Assembly (NCBI RefSeq): GCF_021647475.1 | Contig: NZ_JAKIUR010000022.1 | Location: 1 to 45,371, forward strand | Reading direction: 5' to 3' | DNA length: 45,371 nt | Source: Lutibacter sp. | GTDB taxonomy: Bacteria > Bacteroidota > Bacteroidia > Flavobacteriales > Flavobacteriaceae | Part shown: piece by piece, positions 6,951-16,036 of the stretch | How the letters are laid out: each line of letters starts with the position of its first letter | Position numbering within the stretch: position 1 is the first letter of the stretch | Position numbers and translations under genes: made by a program | The notes under the pieces: generated by a model | The model's input: the letters and a program-made list of their open reading frames with translations, nothing else | The model's database searches: none | Told to the model about the DNA's origin: nothing

Positions 6951-9605
6951 ATGCTAAAGAAAAAAATTGCTATTATTTTTTATGTTTTTGTAAGTACACT
7001 TACGTTTTCTCAAACTGTTGAAATAAAAGGAGTGGTAAAAGATAGTTTACAAAATGTTTTAGCTTATGGCAATGTAATTGCTAAACCTATAGATACTGCT
7101 AAAAACTTAAAATTTGCCATTACAGATGATGATGGAAATTATAGAATAGAACTTATTAAAAATGAAGCTTATACTATTTTGGTTAGTTATTTAGGATATA
7201 AAACAGCTAGTTTTAAATTTACTGCAACAATTAATGCTATTAAAAATTTTAAGCTTTCAGAAGCTCCAAACCAATTAAAAGAAATAACTATTGAATTACC
7301 GGTAATGGTAAAAGAAGATACCATAACCTATAATACCAGTAAATTTGTTACTGGAGACGAACGGAAATTAAAACAAGTTTTAAAAAAACTACCAGGTGTT
7401 GAAGTTGATAAAAATGGAAATGTTACGGTTCAAGGAAAAAAAGTAACTACTTTATTGGTAGAAGGCAAAAAGTTTTTTGGAGGAGGTACAAAATTGGCAG
7501 TAGATAATATTCCTGCAAACGCTATAGATAAAGTACAGGTTATTGATAATTATAGCGAAGTTGCTTTCTTAAAAAATTTAACGGATACGGATGAAATGGC
7601 AATGAATATTTTGTTAAAAGAAGATAAAAAACAATTTGTTTTTGGTGATATTGAAGTAGGTAAAGGAAATCAGGATTTTTATAAAACCAGTAGCAATCTT
7701 TTTTATTACAGCCCAAAAACCAATGTAAATTTTATTGGAAACTTAAATAATATAGGCGAAAAATCGTTTACGTTTAGAGATTATTTTAACTTTCAAGGTG
7801 GTGTAAGTGCTATTTTAAAAGGGAATAGCAATATTTATACTCCTTCTAGCGATTTTTCGCAATTCATAGAAACACAAGATTTGGTAAGTAGCCAAAATAG
7901 ATTTGGAGCATTAAATATTACCAAAACTACTTCTAGTAAACTAGATATTTCAGGTTATGCTATTTTTTCACATACAAATACACAAAACTTTATAAAAACG
8001 TTTAATCAATATACAGCATTTAATGAAGATAAAGAAAATAAATCGGAGGCTAGAAACCTACTTGGCATTGCTAAATTAAATATTGATTATGCTCCAAACT
8101 CAAATGAACAATGGTATTTTAAAACTCAATATAAAAAAGCAAATAACCTAAATAACAATAATTTTATCTCTATAATTAACACAAATACTTCAAAAATTAA
8201 TACTCAAAAAGAGGCAATAACTAGTCATATAAACCAAGTAGTTGAATGGCATAAAAAAGTAAACACAAAACATACTTTTTCTTTTGCATCTGATATTACT
8301 TTTGACAAAAATAATCCAACTAATTTTTGGGAAACTAATCAGCCCATATTACAAGGCTTAATTCCAATTGTTACTGCTAATGTTTATAATATTCAACAGC
8401 AAAAAGAGGTGAAAACAAGTAGCATTAATAATCTTTTTAAACATTATTGGATATTGGATAACACTCATCATATTTACACTACAATTGGCAATAATTTTTT
8501 AAATGAAAAATTTTATACTAATGAGTTCCAATTTTTAGACAATGGATCAGAAAATAATTTTAATACTGCTAATTTTGGAAATGATACTAATTTTAAATTA
8601 AACGATTTATTTTTAGGTATTGAGTATAAATTTAAAACAGGTATTTTCACGTTTAAACAAGGTGCTTTTTTACATCATTATAATTGGAAAGTTCAACAAT
8701 TAGATAAATTCAGGAAATCTAAATTAGTACTATTACCTAGTTTCTTAGCTAAAATTGAATTTACAAAATCAAAAATTCTACAAATTAATTACAATTTAAA
8801 AACTTCTTTTTCTGATGTTTCTAAATTAGCCAATCGTTTTTATTTACAATCGTATAATTCTGTATTCAAAGGAAATGAACAATTACAAAATGAATTATAT
8901 CACTCAGCACGAATTTATTTTAGCAGATTTAGTTTGTATAGAGGTTTAATGCTTTTTAGCGGAGTTAGTTATATTAAAAAAATTAAGGGCGTTCAAAATG
9001 CAGTGCAGTTTCAAGGAATAAATCAATACGTTTCACCAATATTAGTTACAAATCCATCAGAAAATTGGAATTTTAATGCAGATATAAGTAAAAAAATAAA
9101 ACAATTTAAATACCATTTAAAAGGTAATTTAAGTTTAGCAACCTATTTGCAAAACATCAACAATTTGTATGTTACTAATAAAAATAAAAATTGGTTATAC
9201 GAGGTTTCCACAAAAACATTATTTGATAATTTTCCAACAATTGAATTGGGTTTTAAGCAAAGTTTTGGAAACTATACTTCAAGCAATACAACTTCAAAAT
9301 TTGTAACCACAGAACCATTTTTAAATATTGATTATGATTTTTTAAAAGGATTTATTTTTTCTTTTGACTATACAAATTATAAGTATGTTAATAAAACATT
9401 TAATCAAAATAACACCTATCAAATAGCTAACACAACGTTATCTTATAAAAAAGAAGATAGTGCATGGAGCTTTAAAATAAAATCTCAGAATTTATTTAAT
9501 GTGCAATTTAAACAGCAAAATAGCTTTTCTTCTTATATAATTTCTGATTCTAAAACGTATATTTTGCCAAGAGTTGTGTTATTTTCAATCGGATATAATT
9601 TATAA
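6951..9605 (+). CDS. TonB-dependent outer-membrane receptor (CarboxypepD_reg-like)
   Basis: 884 aa from the ATG at 6951. Signal peptide MLKKKIAIIFYVFVSTLTFS, then a carboxypeptidase-regulatory-like beta-sandwich (about 22-110, VEIKGVVKDSLQNVLAYGNV), then a plug-like region with LKKLPGVEVDKNGNVTVQGK and the AVDNIPANAIDKVQVID segment, then a long beta-barrel ending in VVLFSIGYNL. The ligand is unknown; receptors paired with GLPGLI proteins are of unclear substrate. An open frame extends upstream to 6795, but that extension is translated MITE sequence, and the true start follows directly after the second target duplicate. Terminal aromatic/Leu residue fits outer-membrane insertion. Confidence 0.88.
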   Translation: MLKKKIAIIFYVFVSTLTFSQTVEIKGVVKDSLQNVLAYGNVIAKPIDTAKNLKFAITDDDGNYRIELIKNEAYTILVSYLGYKTASFKFTATINAIKNFKLSEAPNQLKEITIELPVMVKEDTITYNTSKFVTGDERKLKQVLKKLPGVEVDKNGNVTVQGKKVTTLLVEGKKFFGGGTKLAVDNIPANAIDKVQVIDNYSEVAFLKNLTDTDEMAMNILLKEDKKQFVFGDIEVGKGNQDFYKTSSNLFYYSPKTNVNFIGNLNNIGEKSFTFRDYFNFQGGVSAILKGNSNIYTPSSDFSQFIETQDLVSSQNRFGALNITKTTSSKLDISGYAIFSHTNTQNFIKTFNQYTAFNEDKENKSEARNLLGIAKLNIDYAPNSNEQWYFKTQYKKANNLNNNNFISIINTNTSKINTQKEAITSHINQVVEWHKKVNTKHTFSFASDITFDKNNPTNFWETNQPILQGLIPIVTANVYNIQQQKEVKTSSINNLFKHYWILDNTHHIYTTIGNNFLNEKFYTNEFQFLDNGSENNFNTANFGNDTNFKLNDLFLGIEYKFKTGIFTFKQGAFLHHYNWKVQQLDKFRKSKLVLLPSFLAKIEFTKSKILQINYNLKTSFSDVSKLANRFYLQSYNSVFKGNEQLQNELYHSARIYFSRFSLYRGLMLFSGVSYIKKIKGVQNAVQFQGINQYVSPILVTNPSENWNFNADISKKIKQFKYHLKGNLSLATYLQNINNLYVTNKNKNWLYEVSTKTLFDNFPTIELGFKQSFGNYTSSNTTSKFVTTEPFLNIDYDFLKGFIFSFDYTNYKYVNKTFNQNNTYQIANTTLSYKKEDSAWSFKIKSQNLFNVQFKQQNSFSSYIISDSKTYILPRVVLFSIGYNL

Positions 9606-9771
9606 ATATTTCAAATAACAAGGTTGTTACATAAATTTCAATTTTAAACTTTCAAATAGTTGTAAAAAAACAATATAAAGTATCAAATAGTAACTAAAAA
9701 TACAAAACTACTTTTCATATAGAAACTAATATCTCACATTTGCATTGTAATTAACAATAAATAAAAAAGTT

Positions 9772-11442
9772 ATGTGTGGTATAGTATGTGCATTTGATTT
9801 AAAACAAAAAGCGGGAGTATTGCGTCCTCAATTATTGGAGATGTCAAAAAAAGTGCGTCATCGTGGTCCGGATTGGAGTGGGATTTTCGCTAATAATAAA
9901 GCTATTTTAGCTCATGAGCGTTTGGCAATTGTTGATCCAGCTTCAGGAAAACAACCGTTGTTTAGTGAAGATAAAAATTTAGTATTAGCAGCAAATGGCG
10001 AAATTTATAATCATAAAGAATTGCGTAAACAATTTGAAGGAAGATATAACTTTCAAACAGCATCGGATTGTGAAGTAATTTTAGCATTGTACCAAGAAAA
10101 AGGAACTAGCTTTATTGATGAATTAAACGGAATTTTTGGTTTCGCTTTATATGATGTTGATAAAGATGAGTATTTTATAGCACGTGACCATATGGGAATT
10201 ATTCCTTTATATATGGGCTGGGATGAACACGGAACATTTTATGTAGCTTCAGAATTAAAAGCCTTGGAAGGCGTTTGTGGGAAAATAGAATTATTTCCTC
10301 CTGGGCATTTTTTGTCAAGTAGAGATGGTGTATTAACTAAGTGGTATTCAAGAGATTGGATGGAATATAAAGCGGTAAAAGAAAACCAAACAAGTATTGA
10401 TGAATTACACGATGCGTTGGAGGCCGCGGTTCATCGTCAATTAATGTCAGATGTACCTTATGGTGTGTTATTATCTGGCGGATTAGATTCTTCAGTAACT
10501 TCTGCTATCGCTAAAAAATATGCCGAAAAAAGGATAGAAAGTGGTGATACACAAGATGCTTGGTGGCCACAATTACATTCATTTTCTGTGGGATTAGAAG
10601 GTTCGCCAGATTTGGCTGCTGCACAATTGGTAGCTGACCATATTGGTACGGTTCATCACGAAATTAAGTTTACCATTCAAGAAGGTTTAGATGCTATTAA
10701 AGATGTTATTTATAATTTAGAAACATACGATATTACAACCATTCGTGCTTCAACTCCCATGTATTTAATGGCACGTGTTATAAAATCTATGGGTGTTAAA
10801 ATGGTGTTATCTGGTGAAGGAGCTGATGAATTATTTGGAGGCTATTTATATTTTCATAAAGCACCAAATGCTGAGGAATTTCATAAAGAAACAGTACGGA
10901 AATTAAGTAAATTGCATATGTACGATTGTTTACGAGCGAACAAAAGTTTAGCTGCTTGGGGAATTGAAGGTCGTGTGCCCTTTTTAGATAAAGAATTTAT
11001 AGATGTTGCTATGCGAATTAATCCTCAAGATAAAATGATTAATGGGGAACGTATGGAAAAATGGGTAATTAGAAAAGCATTTGAAAAATATTTACCTAAA
11101 AGTGTTGCTTGGAGACAAAAAGAACAATTTTCGGATGGCGTGGGTTACAGCTGGATTGATACTTTGAAAGAAGTAGTAGCCCAAAAAGTATCTGATGAAC
11201 AATTAGCAAATGCTAAATTTAAGTTTCCAATTCAGACTCCAATAAGTAAAGAAGAATACTATTATAGATCAATATTTGCAAAGCATTTTCCTTCTGATAC
11301 GGCAGCTTGGAGTGTGCCACAAGAAGCTTCCGTAGCGTGTAGTACAAAAATTGCTTTAGAATGGGATGAAAGTTTTAAAAATATGAATGATCCTTCTGGT
11401 AGAGCGGTAGCTTTTGTTCACGAAGATGCTTATAAAAAATAA
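9772..11442 (+). CDS. asnB: Asparagine synthase B, glutamine-hydrolysing
   Basis: 556 aa, cytoplasmic. Makes asparagine from aspartate, ATP and glutamine. The N-terminal glutaminase starts MCGIVCAFD, with Cys2 as nucleophile after Met removal, and carries the conserved RHRGPDWSG (29-37) and ANGEIYNH (74-81). The C-terminal synthetase has the PP-loop SGGLDSS (235-241) and the GEGADELFGGY motif. Length matches E. coli AsnB (554). It is a stand-alone gene; a near-consensus -7 box (CACATTTG) lies about 30 bp before the ATG. Its stop codon is the exact left boundary of an inserted 252-bp element, whose 8-bp target duplicate starts at the last base of the TAA. Confidence 0.96.
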   Translation: MCGIVCAFDLKQKAGVLRPQLLEMSKKVRHRGPDWSGIFANNKAILAHERLAIVDPASGKQPLFSEDKNLVLAANGEIYNHKELRKQFEGRYNFQTASDCEVILALYQEKGTSFIDELNGIFGFALYDVDKDEYFIARDHMGIIPLYMGWDEHGTFYVASELKALEGVCGKIELFPPGHFLSSRDGVLTKWYSRDWMEYKAVKENQTSIDELHDALEAAVHRQLMSDVPYGVLLSGGLDSSVTSAIAKKYAEKRIESGDTQDAWWPQLHSFSVGLEGSPDLAAAQLVADHIGTVHHEIKFTIQEGLDAIKDVIYNLETYDITTIRASTPMYLMARVIKSMGVKMVLSGEGADELFGGYLYFHKAPNAEEFHKETVRKLSKLHMYDCLRANKSLAAWGIEGRVPFLDKEFIDVAMRINPQDKMINGERMEKWVIRKAFEKYLPKSVAWRQKEQFSDGVGYSWIDTLKEVVAQKVSDEQLANAKFKFPIQTPISKEEYYYRSIFAKHFPSDTAAWSVPQEASVACSTKIALEWDESFKNMNDPSGRAVAFVHEDAYKK

Positions 11443-11449
11443 ATGATAT

Positions 11450-11701
11450 ACCCGTTGTGCATTCTAATTCTTTAAACATACTATTACGTCAGTTCCTTTA
11501 GATTAGCAAACTGATAAAAACATTTAAATTTGTTAAAAGAAAAAGAATGGGGTGAACTAGGTCAGTTCGTAGTTTTTGATAAAAAATTGTATCGAGAACG
11601 ATTATTTTTAAATAAAAAACCTATTCTCGATACTAATTTTAAGCCTAAAAAGGTTAAAATTCACTCGAATTGACGAAATTTTATCATAATGCACAATAGG
11701 T
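11450..11701. mobile_element. Family B MITE, 252 bp, 8-bp target duplication
   Basis: Terminal inverted repeats ACCCGTTGTGCATT (left) and AATGCACAATAGGT (right; its complement ACCTATTGTGCATT matches 12 of 14) are flanked by the exact direct repeat AATGATAT (11442-11449 and 11702-11709). Inside are a 97-bp block (11486-11582) repeated at 45245-45341 with one mismatch, and a 10-bp stem GTATCGAGAA (11589-11598) / TTCTCGATAC (11624-11633). No ORF. The left tip and following bases recur in reverse at 29714-29760. A member of a non-autonomous transposon family by structure. Confidence 0.85.
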
Positions 11702-11720
11702 AATGATATTTTAATTTCTT

Positions 11721-11916
11721 CTAATTGTTAGGAATTAGTCATAATAAAGAACAATGTCATGCCGAAGATGTCATACTGAGCGGAGTCGAAGTATTGTTTC
11801 AGCATCTTATTATCATATGAAAATCAGTATTTTATTGTGATTTAGACCTTGAAACAAGCCCGCCTGCTGCTGGCAGGTCCAGGGTGACTAACGTTGTGTT
11901 AGTTTACGGATATACA
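11721..11916. mobile_element. Degenerate family A MITE
   Basis: Left end CTAATTGTTAGGAATTAG resembles the CTGATTGTTCGTAATTAG end of the copy at 14110, followed by ATAATAAAGAACAATGTCATG. The middle has GTTTCAGCATCTTA, TATTTTATTG and CCTTGAAACAAGCCCGCC, and the right end is TTTACGGATATACA. Flanking ten-mers TTAATTTCTT and TTAATTTTTA match at 8 of 10, consistent with an aged target duplication. It also carries an extra GC-rich piece with GAGCGGAGTCGAAG. The coordinates of both ends are approximate. Confidence 0.65.
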
Positions 11917-11938
11917 TTAATTTTTAAAATACAATGTT

Positions 11939-11974
11939 AAAACCGTTTCAATTGAGGAACGGTTTTCTATTTTT
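11939..11974 (+). terminator. Intrinsic terminator before recQ
   Basis: AAAACCGTT (11939-11947) pairs perfectly with AACGGTTTT (11958-11966) across a 10-nt loop and is followed by CTATTTTT. It would stop transcripts coming from asnB and the repeats. The TATTTTTG at 11968-11975 that overlaps the T run also fits the -7 consensus TAnnTTTG, so the same bases may serve as the recQ promoter. Confidence 0.65.
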
Positions 11975-11989
11975 GTGAAAAATATTGGC

Positions 11990-14104
11990 ATGCTATTAAA
12001 AGAAACTCAAGAAAAATTACTTCCAACTTTAAAAAAATATTTTGGTTACGATAGCTTTCGTAATCAGCAATTAGAAATAATAGAAGCTGTACTCTCTAAA
12101 AAAGATAATTTAGTAATTATGCCAACTGGTGGAGGTAAATCTATTTGTTTTCAATTACCGGCTATACTTTTTGAAGGATTAACATTGGTAATTTCTCCAT
12201 TAATAGCATTAATGAAGGATCAAGTGGATGGATTAAATGCAAACGGAATTGCTGCCGAATTTTTTAATAGTAGTCAAAAAAGCAAGGAACATAACACTAT
12301 TTTTGAGAAGATTTTACAACATAAAATTAAATTATTATATGTTGCTCCAGAAAGTTTGTCCCTGTTAGGAAATATTTTAACCGAAGAAATTATTAGTTGT
12401 GTTGCTATTGATGAAGCACATTGTATTTCATCTTGGGGACACGATTTTCGCCCATCCTATCAACAACTTGGTTTTTTAAAAAGCACTTTGCCAAACACTC
12501 CCATTATTGCATTGACCGCTACTGCTGATAAAGCAACCAGACAAGATATTGTACAACAGTTAAGCATTTCAAAGGCAACTCAATTTATTGCTTCTTTTGA
12601 TAGAAAAAATATAGAATTGGAGGTTCGTCCAGCAAATGATCGAGTTTCACAAATTATTAAGTTCATCAATAAAAAACCTTCTGAATCTGGAATTATTTAT
12701 TGTTTAAGCAGAAAAACCACCGAATTACTAACATCGAAATTAAAGCAAAATGGAATTAAAGCAGCTGCCTACCATGCGGGTTTAAGTTTTGAAGAACGTA
12801 CCAAAACACAAGAAAATTTTATTTACGATAAAATCCAAATAGTTTGTGCAACCATTGCCTTTGGAATGGGAATTGACAAATCAAATGTTCGTTGGGTAAT
12901 TCATTATAATATGCCTAAAAATATAGAAGGCTATTATCAAGAAATAGGACGCTGTGGACGAGATGGATTGAAAGCAAATGCCTTATTATTTCATAGTTAT
13001 TCTGATGTTATTCAGCTTCGAAAATTTATGACAGGTGCTAGTAATGAAGAGGTTCAAATTGCTAAACTGGAACGAATGAAACAGTTTTCGGAAGCTACCA
13101 CTTGCCGAAGAAAAATATTATTAAGCTATTTTGGAGAATTACTTGCTGATAATTGTGGGAATTGTGATGTTTGTAAAAATCCACCTCAAAATTTTGACGG
13201 AACTATTATTGCCCAAAAAGTACTTTCAGTAATTACCAGATTAAATGAATCCGAAGCTATTGGAACAGTGATAGACGTGTTAAGAGGAGCTCATAATGCC
13301 ACTATTTTAGAAAAACAATATGATAAATTAAAATCGCACGGAGTTGGTAAAGAAATTTCTTGGAGAGATTGGCAACAATATATCATTCAATTAATTAACC
13401 AAGGATTTTGTGAAATAGCCTTTCATAAAAATAATGCATTACGATTGACTAATTTTTCAAAAAAAGTATTATTTGAAAATGCAAAAGTGAATTTAACGCG
13501 TCCAATTGCTGTTAAAGAATTCTTGGAAACCAAAAAAGAAATAACATCTAAAAAAACTAAAAAAGACACGTTGTTTGAACGCTTGCGAAAATTACGTCAT
13601 CAAATTTCTTTAGAGGGGAATATTCCTGCGTATTTGGTTTTTAGTGATGCTACTTTAAAAGAGATGGAAAAAGTGCGGCCTATGTGCAAAACCGATTTTT
13701 TGGAAATTAGTGGCGTTGGACAACGAAAATTAGAAGTTTACGGAGAAGATTTTATTGCTGAAATTATTTCTTTTATGGGTGAAAAGATAAACAAACCTAA
13801 AAAGATGGATACTTATAACATAACTTATAATTTGTATAAAGAAGGTTTATCTATTGACGAAATTGCTAAAAAACGAAATTTAAAATCCACTACTATTTTC
13901 TCTCATTTAGCAAAAGCATATACAGATGGAAAAGAGATTGATATTTATGAATTTGTAAGTAAAGATGAAGTTGAAAAAGTTAGAAAAGCAAAAAGTGATT
14001 TAAAAAGTCCACCTGCTTTAAAACCTTATTTTGAATATTTTAATTCGGAATTGGAGTATTTTAAAATTCGTTTGGCATTAACTATAATAGATAAAGAATA
14101 CTAA
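11990..14104 (+). CDS. recQ: ATP-dependent DNA helicase RecQ
   Basis: 704 aa from the ATG at 11990. Unwinds DNA 3'-5' in recombination and fork repair. SF2 helicase core with Walker A MPTGGGKS, DEAHCISSWGHDFRP (motif II plus the RecQ aromatic loop), TATA motif III and the QEIGRCGRDG motif VI. It is followed by the zinc cluster (CRRKILLSYFGE ... NCGNCDVC), a winged helix, an HRDC domain (LRKLRHQIS...GVGQRKLEVYG) and a C-terminal HTH-type domain (LYKEGLSIDEIAKKRNL). The frame also opens with a GTG at 11975, but that codon lies on the likely -7 box, so I prefer the ATG, giving a nearly leaderless mRNA. The stop codon sits inside the 10-bp target duplicate of the element that follows. Confidence 0.93.
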   Translation: MLLKETQEKLLPTLKKYFGYDSFRNQQLEIIEAVLSKKDNLVIMPTGGGKSICFQLPAILFEGLTLVISPLIALMKDQVDGLNANGIAAEFFNSSQKSKEHNTIFEKILQHKIKLLYVAPESLSLLGNILTEEIISCVAIDEAHCISSWGHDFRPSYQQLGFLKSTLPNTPIIALTATADKATRQDIVQQLSISKATQFIASFDRKNIELEVRPANDRVSQIIKFINKKPSESGIIYCLSRKTTELLTSKLKQNGIKAAAYHAGLSFEERTKTQENFIYDKIQIVCATIAFGMGIDKSNVRWVIHYNMPKNIEGYYQEIGRCGRDGLKANALLFHSYSDVIQLRKFMTGASNEEVQIAKLERMKQFSEATTCRRKILLSYFGELLADNCGNCDVCKNPPQNFDGTIIAQKVLSVITRLNESEAIGTVIDVLRGAHNATILEKQYDKLKSHGVGKEISWRDWQQYIIQLINQGFCEIAFHKNNALRLTNFSKKVLFENAKVNLTRPIAVKEFLETKKEITSKKTKKDTLFERLRKLRHQISLEGNIPAYLVFSDATLKEMEKVRPMCKTDFLEISGVGQRKLEVYGEDFIAEIISFMGEKINKPKKMDTYNITYNLYKEGLSIDEIAKKRNLKSTTIFSHLAKAYTDGKEIDIYEFVSKDEVEKVRKAKSDLKSPPALKPYFEYFNSELEYFKIRLALTIIDKEY

Positions 14105-14109
14105 TTATT

Positions 14110-14280
14110 CTGATTGTTCGTAATTAGTAATAATTAAGAACAACAACGTCATGCTGAACTCGTTTCAGCATCTCATTACCATTGATAACCAGCGTTTTAT
14201 TGAATGCGACTCTGAAACAAGCCCGCCTGCAGCTGGCAGGTTCAGGGTGACGGACATTATGTTAGATTATTGACAATCAG
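14110..14280. mobile_element. Family A MITE with 10-bp target duplication after recQ
   Basis: 171 bp, from CTGATTGTTCG to TTGACAATCAG (inverted ends CTGATTGT / ACAATCAG), flanked by an exact direct repeat ACTAATTATT (14100-14109 and 14281-14290). The left duplicate contains the recQ stop codon. The inside matches the copy at 6793 (ATGCTGAACTCGTTTCAGCA; TCAGGGTGACGGAC) plus an extra GCCCGCCTGCAGCTGGCAGG palindrome. The rest of the gap to 14431 is AT-rich with no further signal that I recognise. Confidence 0.88.
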
Positions 14281-14431
14281 ACTAATTATTATATTTTTTT
14301 TTGAAATAATCTATTTTATGTTAAACTTTTGTAAATAAAGAGTGTATTAATTATATTAATAGCTTCTTATTATAAAAAATAATTATTTTAGCGTTTCAAA
14401 ATAAATTATTTAGAATAATTATAAATAATAC

Positions 14432-15049
14432 ATGAGCAGAATAAAGAATCGAAAAAAATCTAAAATACAATTACTTCATCAATATTATAATTATACAGGT
14501 TTTTATAAATTTTTAATTGATAGTGCTAAAAAGGCAATACCTCCCATTCTTTTTTTGGTAGCAGTTTTATGGGTATTTCATAATTACGTTTATAATATTA
14601 ATGATGGGTTAGAACTAATAACTGCTTCATTTTCAAGAATAGCCATTTTATTTATGTTTTTTTTATCCGAAACGTTGTTGGGTTTAATTCCACCGGAAAT
14701 TTTTATTGCCTGGTCTAAAAAAACAACCGATCCAATACTAAATTTAGCTTTATTAGCAACGCTATCCTACTTAGGAGGAATTCTTTCCTATTTTATTGGG
14801 AAAGCCGTATTAAAAATTAAAATTGTTAAAGATTATTTTGAAAATAAAATGGTTAAACATTTGAAAAACACAACTAAATGGGGTGGATTTTTAATTGCGG
14901 TTGGAGCATTACTACCTATTCCGTTTTCTATTACGTGCTTGGCTGCCGGAATGATTAAATATCCGCTTAAAGGTGTTTTAATTTTTGGAACTTTGCGATT
15001 TGTTAGGTTTGCAATTTATGGAGCTGCAATTTATAATATGGTTAGTTAA
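14432..15049 (+). CDS. VTT-domain (DedA/SNARE-associated-like) membrane protein
   Basis: 205 aa, inner membrane. A basic N-terminus (RIKNRKKSK) is followed by about five hydrophobic segments. The ETLLGLIPPEIFIAW stretch, the GGILSYFIGKAVLK glycine-rich helix and the GALLPIPFSITCLAAGM re-entrant-like segment are the hallmarks of the VTT/DedA superfamily, now linked to lipid-carrier recycling and scramblase activity. It is somewhat short for DedA proper, which fits the small Bacteroidota branch. No operon partner; the next gene is convergent. Exact substrate unknown. Confidence 0.7.
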   Translation: MSRIKNRKKSKIQLLHQYYNYTGFYKFLIDSAKKAIPPILFLVAVLWVFHNYVYNINDGLELITASFSRIAILFMFFLSETLLGLIPPEIFIAWSKKTTDPILNLALLATLSYLGGILSYFIGKAVLKIKIVKDYFENKMVKHLKNTTKWGGFLIAVGALLPIPFSITCLAAGMIKYPLKGVLIFGTLRFVRFAIYGAAIYNMVS

Positions 15050-15069
15050 TAATATCGAATTACTAAATC

Positions 15070-15519
15070 CTAAAGATGAACCTCTTTTATAATAGGGTTG
15101 TTTTTAATGATATTTGATAGAACAATATGAGTGGTGGTTTCTCCATAATTAATTAAACTATCAATAAATTGTTGTAAGTGTTTTTGGTTTTTTAAAACCA
15201 CTTCCATAAAAATGTTTTCGTTTCCAGTTATTCTGTAGCAGTTAAGAACTTCATTAAATTCTTTAACTTTTTCCATAAAGGGTTTTAAGCGTCCCATAAA
15301 AACTCTCAAAGTTATAATAGCCTTTAATTGATGATCTGTTTCAAAATAAGAAACTTTAGCATGATAGCCTTCTATAATTCCTAAATCTTCTAATTTATGA
15401 ATTCTTTCGGCAACAGCTGGTGAAGAAATTCCAACTTCTCTTGCAATTTGAGTATTAGTTTGACGTGCATTTTGTTGTAAACATTGTAATATATTCCAGT
15501 TTATATCGTCTAATTTCAT
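15070..15519 (-). CDS. Lrp/AsnC family transcriptional regulator
   Basis: 149 aa. Starts MKLDDINWNILQCLQQNARQ, the usual Lrp opening. The helix-turn-helix (IAREVGISSPAVAERIHKLEDLGII) spans about residues 25-50 and is followed by the RAM/ligand-binding ferredoxin-like domain (about 68-145), where amino acids are sensed. Lrp-type proteins form dimers to octamers and often control a neighbour and themselves. The divergent gene at 15638 shares its 118-bp upstream region, so it is a possible target. Target and effector cannot be predicted. Confidence 0.92.
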   Translation of the reverse strand: MKLDDINWNILQCLQQNARQTNTQIAREVGISSPAVAERIHKLEDLGIIEGYHAKVSYFETDHQLKAIITLRVFMGRLKPFMEKVKEFNEVLNCYRITGNENIFMEVVLKNQKHLQQFIDSLINYGETTTHIVLSNIIKNNPIIKEVHL

Positions 15520-15637
15520 AATTAAAGATTTAATCCATAAAAATATAAAATTTAAAGTAATTTAACACTATTGATTTAAAATATTAATTAAAAGTTACAA
15601 AATACAAAGTAATTTTATGATGAAATTATAATTAACA

Positions 15638-16033
15638 ATGAATACATATTCATCAGATTTAAAAAAATCTATTTTTTATCAAAAGTCATTAACTATTTTT
15701 GAATTGGCTAGGCGAGTTGCGTCTTATATTACCGATGATAAGGATATGATTTCTATGTACAGATCAGGTTCTAAAACAGATAATTATGCTGATAATTTGG
15801 TGATGAATGCTTATCGATTAGTTCCTAAAGTTGCGGAAGTTGAAATACAAGAAAATCCGGATAAAAAATTGAAATATGCCCAAGCTCTTCGATATTTTAT
15901 TGATCGAATTTACCAAGATTGCATTACCTTGGAAAATACTAGAATACAAGGGAAAGATTTTGTTCAATTACTTAGAAATGAATTAAAACACCTTAGAAAA
16001 ATTCATAAAAAATATGTAAATTCATTGTTGTAA
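15638..16033 (+). CDS. Conserved-type helical hypothetical protein
   Basis: 131 aa, soluble, predicted almost entirely alpha-helical with many charged residues and no signal peptide. The helix pattern (ARRVASYITDDKDM, NYADNLVMNAYRLVPKVAEVE, AQALRYFIDRIYQDC, LRNELKHLRKIHKKYV) would fit a four-helix bundle. I do not recognise a named family. It is divergent from the Lrp regulator and ends 3 bp before the convergent end of the mutase gene. No catalytic motif is visible. Confidence 0.6.
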   Translation: MNTYSSDLKKSIFYQKSLTIFELARRVASYITDDKDMISMYRSGSKTDNYADNLVMNAYRLVPKVAEVEIQENPDKKLKYAQALRYFIDRIYQDCITLENTRIQGKDFVQLLRNELKHLRKIHKKYVNSLL

Positions 16034-16036
16034 AAA

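Noticed and set aside
11975..11989. GTG start five codons before the recQ ATG
   Set aside because: The GTG overlaps the likely -7 box TATTTTTG and terminator T run; the ATG at 11990 is more likely, though not proven.
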